A stretch of DNA of 64,000 bases from Pectobacterium versatile. Lineage in GTDB: Bacteria; Pseudomonadota; Gammaproteobacteria; Enterobacterales; Enterobacteriaceae. How positions within the stretch are numbered: position 1 is the first letter of the stretch; the number at the start of each line of letters is the position of its first letter. The DNA is taken from assembly GCF_020166435.1 (NCBI RefSeq), contig NZ_JAINZP010000004.1, forward strand, positions 186,001-250,000, given 5' to 3'. A program made the position numbers and the translations under genes. The notes beneath the pieces were generated by a model. It made no database searches. It worked only from the letters and a program-made list of their open reading frames with translations, and was not told where the DNA came from. Positions 22,563 to 32,866 of the stretch are shown piece by piece.

Positions 22563-22928
22563 AAGCACCTCATTTTAAACAAAACACCAATTTTATCAGG
22601 ATATTAAATGTTGTCAGCGAAGAATCGCTTCCTACGATAAAATTCATATCACATCGGCTATTTTATACGGCAAGCAATATTTTATTTGATAACAATTATT
22701 AAATGCCGTCTCAAAAAATGTCGGCAATACCTATGCGATGAAAATAACAAAACAATAGAAAGGGTAAAACAGGCATCCAGAGAAAGACATTTTATAAAAT
22801 AAAATCAGGAGGGAAAAAGAGTAGGGCTGGCCACTACAGAACCCCACCTAAAATCCGATAATATGATAAACTTAAATCACTTCTTTACCACCAACTATAA
22901 GTAAAAAAGCTATACCAAGGAAGTAACT
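22563..22928. other. Divergent mog / diguanylate cyclase intergenic region
   Basis: About 365 bp, AT-rich, with no gene, clear promoter or repeat that I can support. Confidence 0.5.
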
Positions 22929-24017
22929 ATGAACGACCTTAAGTATAAGATATTAAAATTATTCTCACACCCTACCTCATCCTTCTTCCTGTTCGGATTG
23001 ATTTCCTTTTTCATTACTATTTTTCTTATGCATGAAGCGAATAAAAGCGCGTGGAAAGTAGAGCGACAGAACCTGGACACCACCATCAAGACGTATGAAT
23101 CCTATAATATCGGAGGAGAGGTGACAGAGAGTGATGTCATCCGAAAAACGGGTAGCTACGTCACGGCACGAACAAGAACATTTGTATTTAATACGCGTGA
23201 CGTACGTAGTGAATGTATTAATCGATTATCTTCATCCGACCTGACATTTAATGATATGGCTGTTATCCGTATTTGCCAGAATAAACTCCCATCAATTGGA
23301 GAATATGCAGGAAAAGGTACTCTTACTGTAATTTATCCCGTACTTTCCCCCACAGATGAATTATTAGGTATTCGTATTAGAACATCTTCAGAAACCGCTC
23401 AGCCTTCATTTTTTGAAACCCTGGCCTCACTCGGTTCTGCCATTGTCATCCTGAGTATCGTGTTGCTTTGTGCCGTTTTAGGCAGCCTACTGTCACTGCT
23501 GACGAAAAAATATTTGGTGGAATTGCCTATCATTGCACGATATGACGATCTCACGGGCTATTTACGGCGAGACGCGTTCTTTCTGGCCGCGAATAAGGCC
23601 TTCAGTATCGCCAATCTGACTAAGCGCCCCGTGAGCGTCATTCTGATCGACATCGACTACTTTAAGCAGGTGAATGATAGTTTTGGTCACAGCGTGGGTG
23701 ATGATGCTTTAAAATTTGTTGCCGACACGTTCAAAAAATCATTTCGCCGCGAAGATATTTTTGGCCGGATTGGCGGCGATGAATTCGCGATCCTTTTACC
23801 GAATACCGGATTAGATGATGCGTATACCATCGTTGATAAAGCCAGAGAGCGCGTTAGCGATACACCTTGTGAAACCGCGGCGGGGAAAATCAGCCTAACG
23901 GTCAGTATCGGGCTGGTTGAATACCATATTACTGGAGAAGATCTCATCGAAGTGATGAAACGCGCCGATGATAATCTTTATATCGCAAAGAAAACCCGTA
24001 ACGCGACGGCAAAATAG
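22929..24017 (+). CDS. Membrane-bound diguanylate cyclase (GGDEF)
   Basis: A 362-residue c-di-GMP synthase. A first membrane segment (about residues 18-36) and a second (about 166-192) enclose a periplasmic sensor of some 130 residues with two cysteines, Cys96 and Cys116, that could form a disulfide. The cytosolic GGDEF domain starts at YDDLTGYLRRDAFF. The active site is intact (GGDEF at residues 282-286) and the inhibitory I-site RxxD is present (RRED, 273-276), five residues before it, so product inhibition is expected. No EAL domain. The sensor matches no family I recognise. Single gene, with its own strong terminator. Confidence 0.93.
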   Translation: MNDLKYKILKLFSHPTSSFFLFGLISFFITIFLMHEANKSAWKVERQNLDTTIKTYESYNIGGEVTESDVIRKTGSYVTARTRTFVFNTRDVRSECINRLSSSDLTFNDMAVIRICQNKLPSIGEYAGKGTLTVIYPVLSPTDELLGIRIRTSSETAQPSFFETLASLGSAIVILSIVLLCAVLGSLLSLLTKKYLVELPIIARYDDLTGYLRRDAFFLAANKAFSIANLTKRPVSVILIDIDYFKQVNDSFGHSVGDDALKFVADTFKKSFRREDIFGRIGGDEFAILLPNTGLDDAYTIVDKARERVSDTPCETAAGKISLTVSIGLVEYHITGEDLIEVMKRADDNLYIAKKTRNATAK

Positions 24018-24052
24018 ACCTATTCCCACCACAACGCCAAATCGCAGACAAA

Positions 24053-24079
24053 AAAATAGCCGGGCATCCCGGCTATTTT
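24053..24079. terminator. Bidirectional terminator between the GGDEF gene and talB
   Basis: AAAATAGCCGGG / CCCGGCTATTTT, twelve perfect pairs around CAT. A- and T-tracts on both sides serve the two converging genes. Confidence 0.92.
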
Positions 24080-24093
24080 CATCAGCAGAATGC

Positions 24094-25047
24094 TTACAGT
24101 AAATCTGCGATCATCTTTTCCAGTTTTTCCTGGTCGATAGCAAACTTACGGATCCCGTCGGCCAGTTTATCAATCGCCATTGGATCCTGGTTGTGCTGCC
24201 AGTAGAACTCCGCTTCCGTCATTTTCGCCGGACGAACTTTCACGTCACCGACGTAAGACAGCTTGCGAACCACTTCACCTTCGCTTTCTGACAGCTCTTT
24301 CAGCAGAGCTGGTGCGATCGTCAGGCGGTCACACCCAGCCAGTTCCAGAATCTCACCGACGTTACGGAAGCTCGCGCCCATCACGACCGTTTCATAACCG
24401 TGCTCTTTGTAGTAGTCGTAGATTTCGCTAACGGAAACCACGCCCGGATCTTCATGCGGCGCAAATTCTTTCTTATCGCCATTGGCTTTGTACCAGTCAA
24501 GAATACGGCCAACGAACGGTGAAATCAGGAACACGCCCGCTTCAGCACAAGCACGCGCCTGCGCAAAGGAGAACAGTAGCGTCAGGTTACAGTTGATACC
24601 TTCTTTTTCCAGTTGCTCCGCAGCGCGGATGCCCTGCCAGGTTGAAGCCAGTTTAATCAGGATACGTTCGTTGCTGATGCCTGCGTCGTTGTACAGCTTG
24701 ATCAGGTGTTTTGCCTTCGCCACGCTGGCTTCGGTGTCATAAGACAGACGCGCATCCACTTCTGTGGAGATGCGGCCGGGGATCAATTTTAAAATTTCGA
24801 GACCGATATTGACCGCCAGTTTATCCGTGGCATCCACGACCTGCTGTTTACGATCGCTGCTCTGCTCACGCGCCCAGGCAATCGCCTCGTCGATAAGCTT
24901 GCGGTATTCAGGAATTTGCGCAGCGTTCAGAATCAGTGAAGGATTAGTGGTCGCATCTTGCGGCTGGTACAGTTTCATTGCCGCAATATCGCCGGTATCA
25001 GCTACAACCGTGGTCAGTTGGCGTAGGGAAGTCAGTTTATCCGTCAT
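24094..25047 (-). CDS. talB: Transaldolase
   Basis: Non-oxidative pentose phosphate enzyme that moves a dihydroxyacetone unit between sugar phosphates; 317 residues as in E. coli TalB. The signature [10 protein letters not shown] is near residue 32 and the Schiff-base lysine is in [13 protein letters not shown] (Lys132 in E. coli numbering). In this window it joins rpiA and tktA as a third pentose phosphate gene, though they are not clustered. It converges with the GGDEF gene; ERIC and yaaA lie upstream. Confidence 0.97.
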   Translation of the reverse strand: MTDKLTSLRQLTTVVADTGDIAAMKLYQPQDATTNPSLILNAAQIPEYRKLIDEAIAWAREQSSDRKQQVVDATDKLAVNIGLEILKLIPGRISTEVDARLSYDTEASVAKAKHLIKLYNDAGISNERILIKLASTWQGIRAAEQLEKEGINCNLTLLFSFAQARACAEAGVFLISPFVGRILDWYKANGDKKEFAPHEDPGVVSVSEIYDYYKEHGYETVVMGASFRNVGEILELAGCDRLTIAPALLKELSESEGEVVRKLSYVGDVKVRPAKMTEAEFYWQHNQDPMAIDKLADGIRKFAIDQEKLEKMIADLL

Positions 25048-25484
25048 GTTGGCATGTCTCGTTGTTTATACGTGGTGCTCGTGAATGAAAATAGCTCGTA
25101 TATGAATCGACTTGTTATCTAATCTGGTGGCCGTCTGTTTTGCGCCGAAATCTGATAATAACACGCGCACTTTCCCGTGCAAGCCAGCCTTTTCCCACTC
25201 GCCCCTACAATAGCGGTTACACGCCGATAAGACGCCATATTTTCCCCTTCCCGAACGAGCTGGAGCGAGAAAGACGAGGCGTATTATAGCTATACCCCAA
25301 ATAATTCGAGTTGCAGGAAGGCGGCAATCGCACGAATCCCTGGGAACTTACTCAAGTAAGTGACTGGGGTAAGTAAGGGAAGCCAACGCACATGCAGCTT
25401 GAAGTATTACGGTATATCGCCGTTTTCTTACTACGATCTTGCTATAGTAGGACCATCAGAAATCAGACCGACAGGACATGGCGC
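25048..25484. other. Divergent talB / yaaA region containing an ERIC element
   Basis: About 437 bp. Bases 25291-25416 are an ERIC repeat; the rest should hold promoters of talB and yaaA, which I could not place. Confidence 0.6.
25291..25416. repeat. ERIC element (standard length)
   Basis: A 126-bp enterobacterial repetitive intergenic consensus element. It opens with TATACCCC-AAATAATTCGAG, contains AAGTAAGTGACTGGGGT (the stretch used for the classic ERIC2 primer) and ends GCTTGAAGTATTACGGTATA. The ends are complementary, so the transcript can fold into one long hairpin. It lies upstream of yaaA in the 5' region. Confidence 0.9.
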
Positions 25485-26258
25485 ATGCTTATTACTATTT
25501 CACCCGCAAAAACGCTCGACTACACCAGTCCTTTGGCAACGACGCGTTATACGCAGCCGGAACTTCTGGACTATTCCAGCCAGTTGATTGATGTGTGTAA
25601 AAAACTGACGCCAGCACAGATCGGTTCTTTGATGAGCATCAGCGATAAACTGGCTGATCTAAACGCAGGCCGCTTTAGCGAGTGGCACCCAGATTTCACG
25701 CCGGAAAACGCGCGTCAGGCGCTGCTGGCGTTTAAGGGCGACGTTTATACCGGATTGGCCGCAGAAGATTTCAGTGAGGATGACTTCGATTTTGCCCAGC
25801 AACATCTGCGTATGCTGTCAGGCCTGTATGGCGTGTTGCGTCCGCTGGATTTGATGCGGCCGTATCGATTGGAAATGGGCACCAAGCTGGAAAATAAAGT
25901 CGGTAAAGATCTCTACAGTTTCTGGGGTAACACCATTACCGAAAAGCTGAATCAAGCGTTACGCGATCAAGGCGATAATGTGCTGGTTAATCTGGCATCG
26001 GACGAATATTTCAAAGCCGTTAAACCGAAAAAGCTTAATGCCCGTCTGATCAAACCCGTCTTCTTGGATGAGAAAAACGGTAAGTTCAAGGTAATCAGTT
26101 TCTACGCCAAGAAAGCGCGCGGCCTGATGAGTCGTTTCATTATTCAAAACCGTCTGACGCAGCCGGAGCAGTTGAAAGCGTTTAATCTGGAAGGTTACTT
26201 CTTCGAGGCAGCAGACTCGTCGAATGACGAACTGGTGTTTAAGCGCCACGAACAGTAA
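25485..26258 (+). CDS. yaaA: Peroxide stress protein YaaA (DUF328)
   Basis: A 257-residue member of the YaaA/DUF328 family (E. coli 258). In E. coli it is induced by OxyR during peroxide stress and limits free iron, protecting DNA. The N-terminal [16 protein letters not shown] and the core blocks [35 protein letters not shown] and [11 protein letters not shown] are conserved. The start at 25485 is the ATG after ACAGGACATG; an earlier start at 25392 would run through the ERIC element. Its E. coli neighbours thrC and talB are also neighbours here; E. coli yaaJ is missing. Confidence 0.95.
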   Translation: MLITISPAKTLDYTSPLATTRYTQPELLDYSSQLIDVCKKLTPAQIGSLMSISDKLADLNAGRFSEWHPDFTPENARQALLAFKGDVYTGLAAEDFSEDDFDFAQQHLRMLSGLYGVLRPLDLMRPYRLEMGTKLENKVGKDLYSFWGNTITEKLNQALRDQGDNVLVNLASDEYFKAVKPKKLNARLIKPVFLDEKNGKFKVISFYAKKARGLMSRFIIQNRLTQPEQLKAFNLEGYFFEAADSSNDELVFKRHEQ

Positions 26259-26642
26259 TTTACTTTGACGAATATCCCGACCCCTTTTCCAAGGCGATTG
26301 CTTATACACAAGTAAAGGAAGGTATCGCGGATTTTGCCGTTATCCGGCGTAAAAAATTATGCAGCGGTGGGCTTGACCGCCGAGTGAGCGACAGGACGTC
26401 GCGAAAGCCAGTGCCGCGCTGGGAGCGCGTCACTGGCGGCTCGGTTAGCGGTCAGGAACACCGATGGAACCGCGTCAGCGGCATAATTCCCGCCGAAAGC
26501 CTGGGGTCACGGGGCGAGCGGCGTTTGAGCCGCCTCGTGTCGGGCGCGTGCTATGAGATAGCATGAAAATAGCAGCGCTATCGCGCACGAAACTACCTCT
26601 TAATCCACATACAAACTGCGACTAAGAAGCCCTACAGCAATC
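26259..26642. other. yaaA-thrC intergenic region, rich in inverted repeats
   Basis: 384 bp between converging genes. About 26375-26590 consists of stacked, GC-rich inverted repeats; no gene is convincing. An apparent reading frame through it is a by-product of the repeats. Confidence 0.6.
26375..26590. repeat. Cluster of nested inverted repeats (cruciform-prone)
   Basis: An outer stem GACCGC (26375) / GCGGTC (26448-26453) encloses GCGAC-aggac-GTCGC (26388-26402). It also encloses a 31-bp hairpin, GCCAGTG-c-CGCGCT / AGCGCG-t-CACTGGC around GGG (26407-26437). Further stems follow: CGAGCGGC / GCCGCCTCG (about 26515-26537) and GCTAT / ATAGC nested within GCGCG / CGCGC (about 26545-26587). Confidence 0.75.
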
Positions 26643-27932
26643 TTATTCCGGCAGTGACATCAGGAACTCACGCAGCTTCGCGAAATCATCCGGGAAGTTG
26701 TGCGACAGCAGATCCAGATCGGCACGCTCAGCCAGCGCTTCTGGCAGATCCAGCTTTTTGCCCAGAATGTCTTCTACGCTTTCCTTGAATTTCGCCGGGT
26801 GCGCCGTGCCCAGGAACAGGCCGAACTCACCGGCTTGCAGTTGATCGCGCAGCAGACGGTAAGCAATCGCAGCATGCGGCTCTGAGAGATAGCCTAACGC
26901 ATCCAACTCATGCATGGTTTCTTTCGTAGTCTCATCGCTCACTGCGCCAAAGCCCAGCGTTTTCAACTGCCAGTTCTTACGGCGGAACAGCTCTTCCACG
27001 CGCGGCCAGTTGTTCGGCTGGCTGACGTCCATCGCGTTGGATAACGTTGCCACCGTTTTATGCGGTTCCCAGTTACCATTGCTCAGGAAGCGCGGCACCG
27101 TGTCATTGGCGTTAGTCGCCGCGATGAAGCGCTTAATCGGCAGACCCAGCGATTTTGCCAGCAGACCGGCGGTCAGATCGCCAAAGTTGCCACTCGGTAC
27201 AGAAACCACCAGTTGGTTACGGGCTTCCTGCGGCAGCTGTGCAACGGCTTCAAAGTAGTAGCAAATTTGCGCCAGCAGACGGCTGATGTTGATGGAGTTT
27301 GCTGAGTTCAGGCCAATCGCCTTTTTCAGTTCTTCATCATCAAACGCCTTTTTCACCAACGCCTGACAGGCATCGAAATCGCTATCGATAGCGATGGTGT
27401 GAATGTTACCACCCAGCGTACAGAACAGTTTTTCCTGCAACGGGCTGATCTTACCCTGCGGATACAAAATCACGACACGGACATTTTCCAGACCGTAAAA
27501 GGCGTGCGCCACAGCAGCACCAGTGTCGCCAGAGGTCGCCGTCAGAATGGTAATTTTCTCGTCGCCAGACACTTCCGTCAGCATTTGCGCCATAAAGCGG
27601 CCGCCGAAGTCTTTAAAGGCCAGCGTCGGGCCGTGGAACAGCTCCAGCGCAGCGATGTCTTCCGCAACTGGCGCAACCGGAGCCGGGAATGCAAAGGCCG
27701 CTTTTACACGCTCAAACACCGTTTCGGTCGCAATTTCATCGCCGATATAGGCGGACAGAATGCGGCTGCTGCGAGTCACAAAATCCAGATCCAACAGCGC
27801 ATCGATCTCAGTGCGCTCAAATTCCGGCAATTCCAGCGGGAAGAACAGCCCTTGCTGGCTACCCAGCCCTTGCTTGATAGCCTGAGCAAAACTGACCTGC
27901 TCGTTATGATCTTTAAGGTTGTACAGTTTCAT
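26643..27932 (-). CDS. thrC: Threonine synthase
   Basis: PLP enzyme that converts O-phosphohomoserine to threonine; 429 residues (E. coli 428). The PLP lysine is in PTLAFKDFGGRFMAQ (about Lys107). The phosphate-binding stretch TATSGDTGAAVAHAF and the block SVPSGNFGDLTAGLLAK are conserved. Last gene of thrABC, starting 3 bp after the thrB stop. Downstream is the inverted-repeat cluster shared with the convergent yaaA. Confidence 0.98.
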   Translation of the reverse strand: MKLYNLKDHNEQVSFAQAIKQGLGSQQGLFFPLELPEFERTEIDALLDLDFVTRSSRILSAYIGDEIATETVFERVKAAFAFPAPVAPVAEDIAALELFHGPTLAFKDFGGRFMAQMLTEVSGDEKITILTATSGDTGAAVAHAFYGLENVRVVILYPQGKISPLQEKLFCTLGGNIHTIAIDSDFDACQALVKKAFDDEELKKAIGLNSANSINISRLLAQICYYFEAVAQLPQEARNQLVVSVPSGNFGDLTAGLLAKSLGLPIKRFIAATNANDTVPRFLSNGNWEPHKTVATLSNAMDVSQPNNWPRVEELFRRKNWQLKTLGFGAVSDETTKETMHELDALGYLSEPHAAIAYRLLRDQLQAGEFGLFLGTAHPAKFKESVEDILGKKLDLPEALAERADLDLLSHNFPDDFAKLREFLMSLPE

Positions 27933-27935
27933 GCG

Positions 27936-28865
27936 TTATCCCAATTGTCGTGCGCCAGTCGTATCAAGACGGCAAATATGAACAAAACCTTCATCATTCT
28001 GCAAATAGTTATCCCGCAGCCAGTCGGCCAGACGCTGTGCGCTCGCCATGTCGTTGCAGACGGAGAATAACGTTGGGCCAGAGCCGGAAATACCGCAGGC
28101 CAACGCCCCGATATCTTCAGCAGCCTGGCGAGCGGCAGCAAAGCCGGGCAGCAGTTTCGTCCGATAAGGTTCCGCGATGACATCCTTCATCAGTTTTGCC
28201 GCCAGCGCTGCCTGTCCGGTATGGCAAGCGTGGATAAAGCCCGCCAGATAACGGCCGTGGCTGATGCAATCCTGACGACGATATTGCGCAGGCAGAATCG
28301 CGCGCGCTTCAGCAGTGGAGACTTTAATCCCCGGATACGCCATGACCCACAGCCAGTCATCGAACGACGGCACAGGCTGGCTGATGATGCCGTTTTCTTC
28401 CAGCATCAGTTGGACACCGCCGAGAAAACACGGGGCAACGTTATCGTAGTGAACGCTGCCGGAAATGCGCCCTTCCAGCTCACCCATCAGCGTCAACAGA
28501 CGGTTATCATCCAGCGGTTTACCGCAAAATTCGTTCATCGCCATCAGCCCAGCGACGACAGAACAGGCGCTGGAACCGAGCCCTGAACCAATCGGCATAT
28601 TCTTTTCGAGCGTCATCGCCACCGGCACGGTTTTGCCAATTTCCTGACAGAACAGTTCCCAACATTGATACACAATGTTTTCTTTCGGGTTGTCCGGCAG
28701 CTTGCTAACAAAACGCCCTTCATTACGCAGGCTGAACAGATCGGCTGCTTCAACAGAGACGCAATCCCCCAGCAGTGAACCGTCTACCGGCGAGACGGCC
28801 GCACCCAGCACATCAAACCCGACGCTGACGTTACCGATTGATGCAGGTGCATATACCTTAACCAT
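27936..28865 (-). CDS. thrB: Homoserine kinase
   Basis: GHMP-family kinase that phosphorylates homoserine; 309 residues (E. coli 310). N-terminal [23 protein letters not shown] and the ATP loop [18 protein letters not shown] (about residues 87-104) are diagnostic. The ATG at 28865 lies 2 bp after the thrA stop with GGGAG overlapping the end of thrA, so translation is coupled; a start at 28886 would overlap thrA and lacks support. Confidence 0.98.
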   Translation of the reverse strand: MVKVYAPASIGNVSVGFDVLGAAVSPVDGSLLGDCVSVEAADLFSLRNEGRFVSKLPDNPKENIVYQCWELFCQEIGKTVPVAMTLEKNMPIGSGLGSSACSVVAGLMAMNEFCGKPLDDNRLLTLMGELEGRISGSVHYDNVAPCFLGGVQLMLEENGIISQPVPSFDDWLWVMAYPGIKVSTAEARAILPAQYRRQDCISHGRYLAGFIHACHTGQAALAAKLMKDVIAEPYRTKLLPGFAAARQAAEDIGALACGISGSGPTLFSVCNDMASAQRLADWLRDNYLQNDEGFVHICRLDTTGARQLG

Positions 28866-28867
28866 AA

Positions 28868-31327
28868 TTATGCTCCCAACTTCCATGACAAGGTGCGCAG
28901 CAGATCTGCGAACACACCAGCAGCGGTAACATCGTTACCCGCGCCATAACCGCGCAACACGAGCGGCAGTGGCTGATAATAACGGCTGTAGAATGCCAAC
29001 GCATTCTCGCCATCTTTGACTTTAAACAGCGGATCGTTGCCGCCAACGGCACTGATCTTGACCTTACAGCGGCCTTCTTCAATCACGCCGACATAGCGCA
29101 ACACTTTACCTTCATCGCGCGCTTGTGCAACACGGCTAGCAAACTCATCGTCTGCCGTCGGCAGGCGCTGCATAAAGCTGGCGACATCGCCGGAAGCATC
29201 AAAGCTGGCAGGCAGAACGGATTCCACCTCAATATCGCCCAGCTCCAGCTGATAACCCGCCTCACGCGCTAGAATCAGCAACTTACGCGCCACGTCCATA
29301 CCGGACAGATCGTCACGCGGATCGGGTTCGGTATAGCCTTTTTCTTTCGCCTGCGTGGTCGCTTCAGACAGCGACATGCCTTCATCGAGTTTACCGAAAA
29401 TAAAGGACAGCGAGCCAGAGAGAATACCAGTAAAGCGAATCAGCTCATCACCCGCATTCAGCAGGTTTTGCAGGTTCTCAATCACCGGCAGACCGGCACC
29501 GACGTTGGTGTCATACAGGAAACGGCGACGGGATTTTGCTGCGGCACTGCGCAGTTGGTGATAATAGTTCATCGACCCCGTGTTGGCTTTCTTGTTTGGC
29601 GTTACGACATGGAAACCATCGGCCAGGAAATCCACGTACTGATCGGCCACAGCCTGATTCGAGGTACAGTCAACAATCACCGGGTTCAGCAGATGGTATT
29701 CTTTAACCAGACGGATCAGACGACCCAGATTAAACGGCTCGCGGGCTTTACCCAGCTCTTCATGCCAGTTTTCCATCGAGATGCCGTTAATATTGGTCAG
29801 CATCGCTTTGGAGTTGGCGATGCCACACACGCGCAGGTCGATATGTTTGTCTTTCAGCCACGGCTGTTGACGGTGGATCTGATCCAGCAGTGCGCCACCC
29901 ACGCCGCCGACCCCGATAACAAATACGTCGATAACCTGATCGGTGTTAAACAGCATCTGGTGGGCAACACGTACGCCAGTGGTGGCGACATCGTTGTTCA
30001 CCACGGCGGAGATTGAGCGTTCAGACGAGCCCTGCGCGATAGCCACGATATTGATATTTGCCGTCGCCAACGCCGAGAACAGACGTGCAGACAGACCACG
30101 CAGCGTACGCATACCATCGCCCACCACAGAGATGATGGCCAGACGTTCCATCACATCCAGCGGCTCTAACACGCCTTCTTTCAGTTCCAGATAGAATTCG
30201 TCTTCCAGCGTTTTTCTGGCGCGCGCCAGCTCGTTTTGCGATACGCAGAAGCTGATGCTGTATTCGGAAGATGACTGCGTAATCAGAACAACAGAGATAC
30301 CCGCGCGCGACATCGCAGCAAACACACGCGCTGCCATGCCGACCATGCCTTTCATGCCAGGGCCAGATACGTTAACCATCGCCATGTTGTTCAGGTTGGT
30401 GATGCCTTTCACTGGATACTGGGTATCCGTGCTATCCATGCCGATGAGCGTGCCGGGAGCCTGAGGATTTTCGGTGTTTTTGATGAGGCAGGGTATTTGG
30501 AACTGGGCGATAGGAGCAATGGTGCGAGGGTGGAGGACTTTGGCGCCGAAATAGGACAGCTCCATCGCCTCCTGATAGGACATCGATTTCAATAATCGAG
30601 CGTCCGGCACCTGACGCGGATCGCAGGTATAAACGCCGTCCACATCAGTCCAAATCTCACAACAGTCGGCACGTAAACACGCAGCCAGCACCGCAGCGGA
30701 ATAGTCAGAACCATTACGGCCCAGCACCACCAGTTCGCCTTTGTCGTTACCGGCAGTAAAGCCCGCCATCAGGATCACATGATCTTTCGGGATGGCGCTT
30801 TCAGCGATGCGGCGGGTCGATTCAGTGATATCCACTGTGGATTCAAGATAGTGTCCCTGCGCCAGCAGTTTCTCGACCGGATTGATAACGGAGACCCCAT
30901 AGCCGCGCGCCTGAAAGACCGCTTCCATGATAGCGATGGACAGTTTTTCCCCTCGGCAGATGATCGCAGCGTTCACGCTGTCAGGGCACTGGCCCAGTAG
31001 CGCGATGCCGTGCAGAACGTGTTTCAGCTGTGCAAATTCCTGATCCACGAATGCCTTCAGGCGGGCATGGTCAAAACCGAGTTGAGATGCTGCAAGTCCT
31101 TGCAGTAATGAAGAAAAGATCGTTTCGGCGTCGTTTAAATGAGGCAGGATATCTTGTCCGGCGACGGTTTTCTCAATCATGGCAACCAAATGGTTGGTAA
31201 TTTTCGCCGGCGCGGACAATACGGCAGCCACCTGTCCCTGGCGCGCGTTGTTTTCGATAATGTCGGCAACGCGTGTAAAACGCTCCGCATTCGCTACTGA
31301 AGTCCCGCCAAATTTCAACACTCTCAT
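28868..31327 (-). CDS. thrA: Bifunctional aspartokinase I / homoserine dehydrogenase I
   Basis: Catalyses the first and third steps from aspartate toward threonine and methionine; 819 residues (E. coli 820). The aspartokinase domain begins [17 protein letters not shown]. Two ACT-type regulatory repeats lie around residues 310-460, the threonine-feedback site. The homoserine dehydrogenase domain follows with [17 protein letters not shown] near residue 467 and the catalytic block [21 protein letters not shown]. Start at 31327 is preceded by AGGAGA. Expression is set by the thrL attenuator directly upstream. Confidence 0.98.
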   Translation of the reverse strand: MRVLKFGGTSVANAERFTRVADIIENNARQGQVAAVLSAPAKITNHLVAMIEKTVAGQDILPHLNDAETIFSSLLQGLAASQLGFDHARLKAFVDQEFAQLKHVLHGIALLGQCPDSVNAAIICRGEKLSIAIMEAVFQARGYGVSVINPVEKLLAQGHYLESTVDITESTRRIAESAIPKDHVILMAGFTAGNDKGELVVLGRNGSDYSAAVLAACLRADCCEIWTDVDGVYTCDPRQVPDARLLKSMSYQEAMELSYFGAKVLHPRTIAPIAQFQIPCLIKNTENPQAPGTLIGMDSTDTQYPVKGITNLNNMAMVNVSGPGMKGMVGMAARVFAAMSRAGISVVLITQSSSEYSISFCVSQNELARARKTLEDEFYLELKEGVLEPLDVMERLAIISVVGDGMRTLRGLSARLFSALATANINIVAIAQGSSERSISAVVNNDVATTGVRVAHQMLFNTDQVIDVFVIGVGGVGGALLDQIHRQQPWLKDKHIDLRVCGIANSKAMLTNINGISMENWHEELGKAREPFNLGRLIRLVKEYHLLNPVIVDCTSNQAVADQYVDFLADGFHVVTPNKKANTGSMNYYHQLRSAAAKSRRRFLYDTNVGAGLPVIENLQNLLNAGDELIRFTGILSGSLSFIFGKLDEGMSLSEATTQAKEKGYTEPDPRDDLSGMDVARKLLILAREAGYQLELGDIEVESVLPASFDASGDVASFMQRLPTADDEFASRVAQARDEGKVLRYVGVIEEGRCKVKISAVGGNDPLFKVKDGENALAFYSRYYQPLPLVLRGYGAGNDVTAAGVFADLLRTLSWKLGA

Positions 31328-31420
31328 TTTTATCTGTTCTCCTGAATTTCTGCCAACCAAACGCCGGAAGCGTTTTTTGTATGCCGCTTACAGACGGCGT
31401 TGAGGGATAACCTGCCATAA

Positions 31421-31456
31421 AAAAAAAGCCCGCACTGTTCGGTGCGGGCTTTTTCT
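31421..31456 (-). terminator. thr operon attenuator terminator
   Basis: On the minus strand AAAAAGCCCGCAC, loop, GTGCGGGC followed by TTTTTTTTT, lying between thrL and thrA. Formation depends on ribosome stalling in thrL. Confidence 0.93.
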
Positions 31457-31472
31457 GGAATCTTTATATGCG

Positions 31473-31541
31473 TCAGCCCGCACCGTTACTGGTTGTATCG
31501 GTGATGGTAATAATCGTGGTGATTAGGCTGATAGTGCGCAT
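31473..31541 (-). CDS. thrL: thr operon leader peptide
   Basis: A 22-residue leader peptide starting MRTISLITT and ending SNGAG, clearly homologous to E. coli ThrL. It contains seven threonines and five isoleucines, the two amino acids whose charged tRNAs control the operon. When both are scarce the ribosome stalls here and prevents the downstream terminator (31421-31456) from forming; when they are plentiful transcription stops before thrA. The stop lies 17 bp before the terminator stem, and the last codons (GGTGCGGGC) overlap the sequence that pairs with it, as expected for an antiterminator arrangement. Confidence 0.95.
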   Translation of the reverse strand: MRTISLITTIITITDTTSNGAG

Positions 31542-31583
31542 GCTAAAATCGAATCTCATTAGAAGTAGAGTTATCTGCCCTAT

Positions 31584-31612
31584 TAGTTAGGCCAATCGCC
31601 CTTTGAAGTCAA
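31584..31612 (-). promoter_or_regulatory. thr operon promoter
   Basis: On the minus strand TTGACT (31607-31612), 17-bp spacer, TAACTA (31584-31589), then AATAGGGC. It parallels the E. coli thr promoter, whose -35 is also TTGACT. Confidence 0.72.
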
Positions 31613-31752
31613 CGGATTTCTTTTTTTTCTTCTCGTCGAACGAAAAATTCATGCCGCGCAACCCACTGCCTAAACAGGAATAAGCCGGACAAACCGTTGT
31701 CAAAATACGCAGTCCAAGATGTTCGACTACCAAAAAAGCCATCTCTGCTATC

Positions 31753-32439
31753 TTATTTCGCCAACCTTTTTTCAATGTCGTGTAGCAACCGGTGGAGCAT
31801 CGCCGTATCACGTTGCTCTAAACGTCCCAGTCGCTGATGCAGCCAGTCCCGCAGTTTTTCATCGTCCTCAACCGCCAGATTAACCAGTAGCCGATCCATA
31901 CGATCGCGCAGCGCCGACAGTTGCCCCGCCACCGCTGGCTGTGTCGCTTCAGGTTTGACCTGCATGAGTTCAGCCAGTTGGTAACAGTACACCATCACCG
32001 CCTGACCAAGATTCAGTGAGGGATAATCCGCTTTCATCGGCACGCCGGTCAGCACATCCGCCAGTTCGAGTTCTTCATTCGTCAGGCCAACATCTTCCCG
32101 ACCAAACACCAGCGCCGCAGAAGCCATCCATTGAACCTTCTCCTGCAATACGCCGGTCAGTTCCGCTGGCGTGCAGTAATAGCGATACTTCGCCCGGCTA
32201 CGCGCGGTGGTCGCGACCGTAAAATCGACATCTGCCAGTGCTTCAGCCAGCGTGGAAAACACCTGCACGTTATCCAGAACATCTCCTGAACCGTGCGCCA
32301 CCCAGCGGGCAGCGGGCTCTTGATGTACCGTGCTACCGACAATACGCAAGCTGCTGAATCCCATCGTTTTCATCGCACGAGCAGCCGCCCCTACATTTTC
32401 AGCCCGAGCGGGCTCAACCAAAATAATATGAAACTGCAT
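31753..32439 (-). CDS. lasT: RNA methyltransferase of the TrmJ/LasT family (SPOUT)
   Basis: A 228-residue SPOUT-fold methyltransferase homologous to E. coli YjtD (LasT). The deep-knot blocks are visible: HIILVEPARAENVGAAARAMKTMG at the N-terminus, ALVFGREDVGLTNEEL near residue 112 and YPSLNLGQAVMVYCYQLAE near 140. It probably 2'-O-methylates tRNA or rRNA; the target is not known to me. The tail (about residues 170-228) is the family's extra helical region. Position between the thr operon and arcA is the same as in E. coli. Confidence 0.9.
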   Translation of the reverse strand: MQFHIILVEPARAENVGAAARAMKTMGFSSLRIVGSTVHQEPAARWVAHGSGDVLDNVQVFSTLAEALADVDFTVATTARSRAKYRYYCTPAELTGVLQEKVQWMASAALVFGREDVGLTNEELELADVLTGVPMKADYPSLNLGQAVMVYCYQLAELMQVKPEATQPAVAGQLSALRDRMDRLLVNLAVEDDEKLRDWLHQRLGRLEQRDTAMLHRLLHDIEKRLAK

Positions 32440-32519
32440 AGACTCCTCAGTATGGGTTACATCCGTTTTGGCAAGCCTTCATCTGCTCGCCAAACAACGC
32501 AGCCCTATAATCGATAACA

Positions 32520-32564
32520 ATTTATTGATGACTACGATTTGTTGATAACGACAATTTGTTGGGT
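32520..32564. repeat. 17-bp tandem direct repeats
   Basis: Three successive units begin ATTTATTGAT, ATTTGTTGAT and ATTTGTTGGG, at 32520, 32537 and 32554. They lie near lasT, upstream of arcA. The even 17-bp spacing is not a multiple of a helical turn, so the copies fall on different DNA faces. Confidence 0.7.
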
Positions 32565-32852
32565 ATTACGGTAAAAAATTAACAATAAACCAACAACATT
32601 TCCGGCATCAACGCAGCCTTCAGTAGGAAACATCGGTGAGTCCAAAAAATGGGCGGGAAGATAAAACCCTAAGAAAAATAAGGTAAATTATTTTATTTCA
32701 ATAAGTTATAAAAGTACCAACGACTGTGTAGCACCAATTATGATTATTGGCATTTGCTATGCTAAATCGTTCATAAAAAGTGCTAAATTGTGACGTAAAC
32801 TGGCAATCCTATAAGTGTTTATCACAAAATAGTTAACGTGCTAAAATGAAAT

Positions 32853-32866
32853 TTGATATATGTCAA
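32853..32866 (+). promoter_or_regulatory. FNR-type binding site upstream of arcA
   Basis: TTGAT-ATAT-GTCAA matches the FNR consensus TTGAT-N4-ATCAA with one mismatch. In E. coli, FNR activates arcA anaerobically from a distant upstream promoter. Confidence 0.6.

Noticed and set aside
26384-26566. A 60-codon frame through the inverted-repeat cluster
   Set aside because: Its composition comes from hairpin arms; no ribosome site and no homology recognised.
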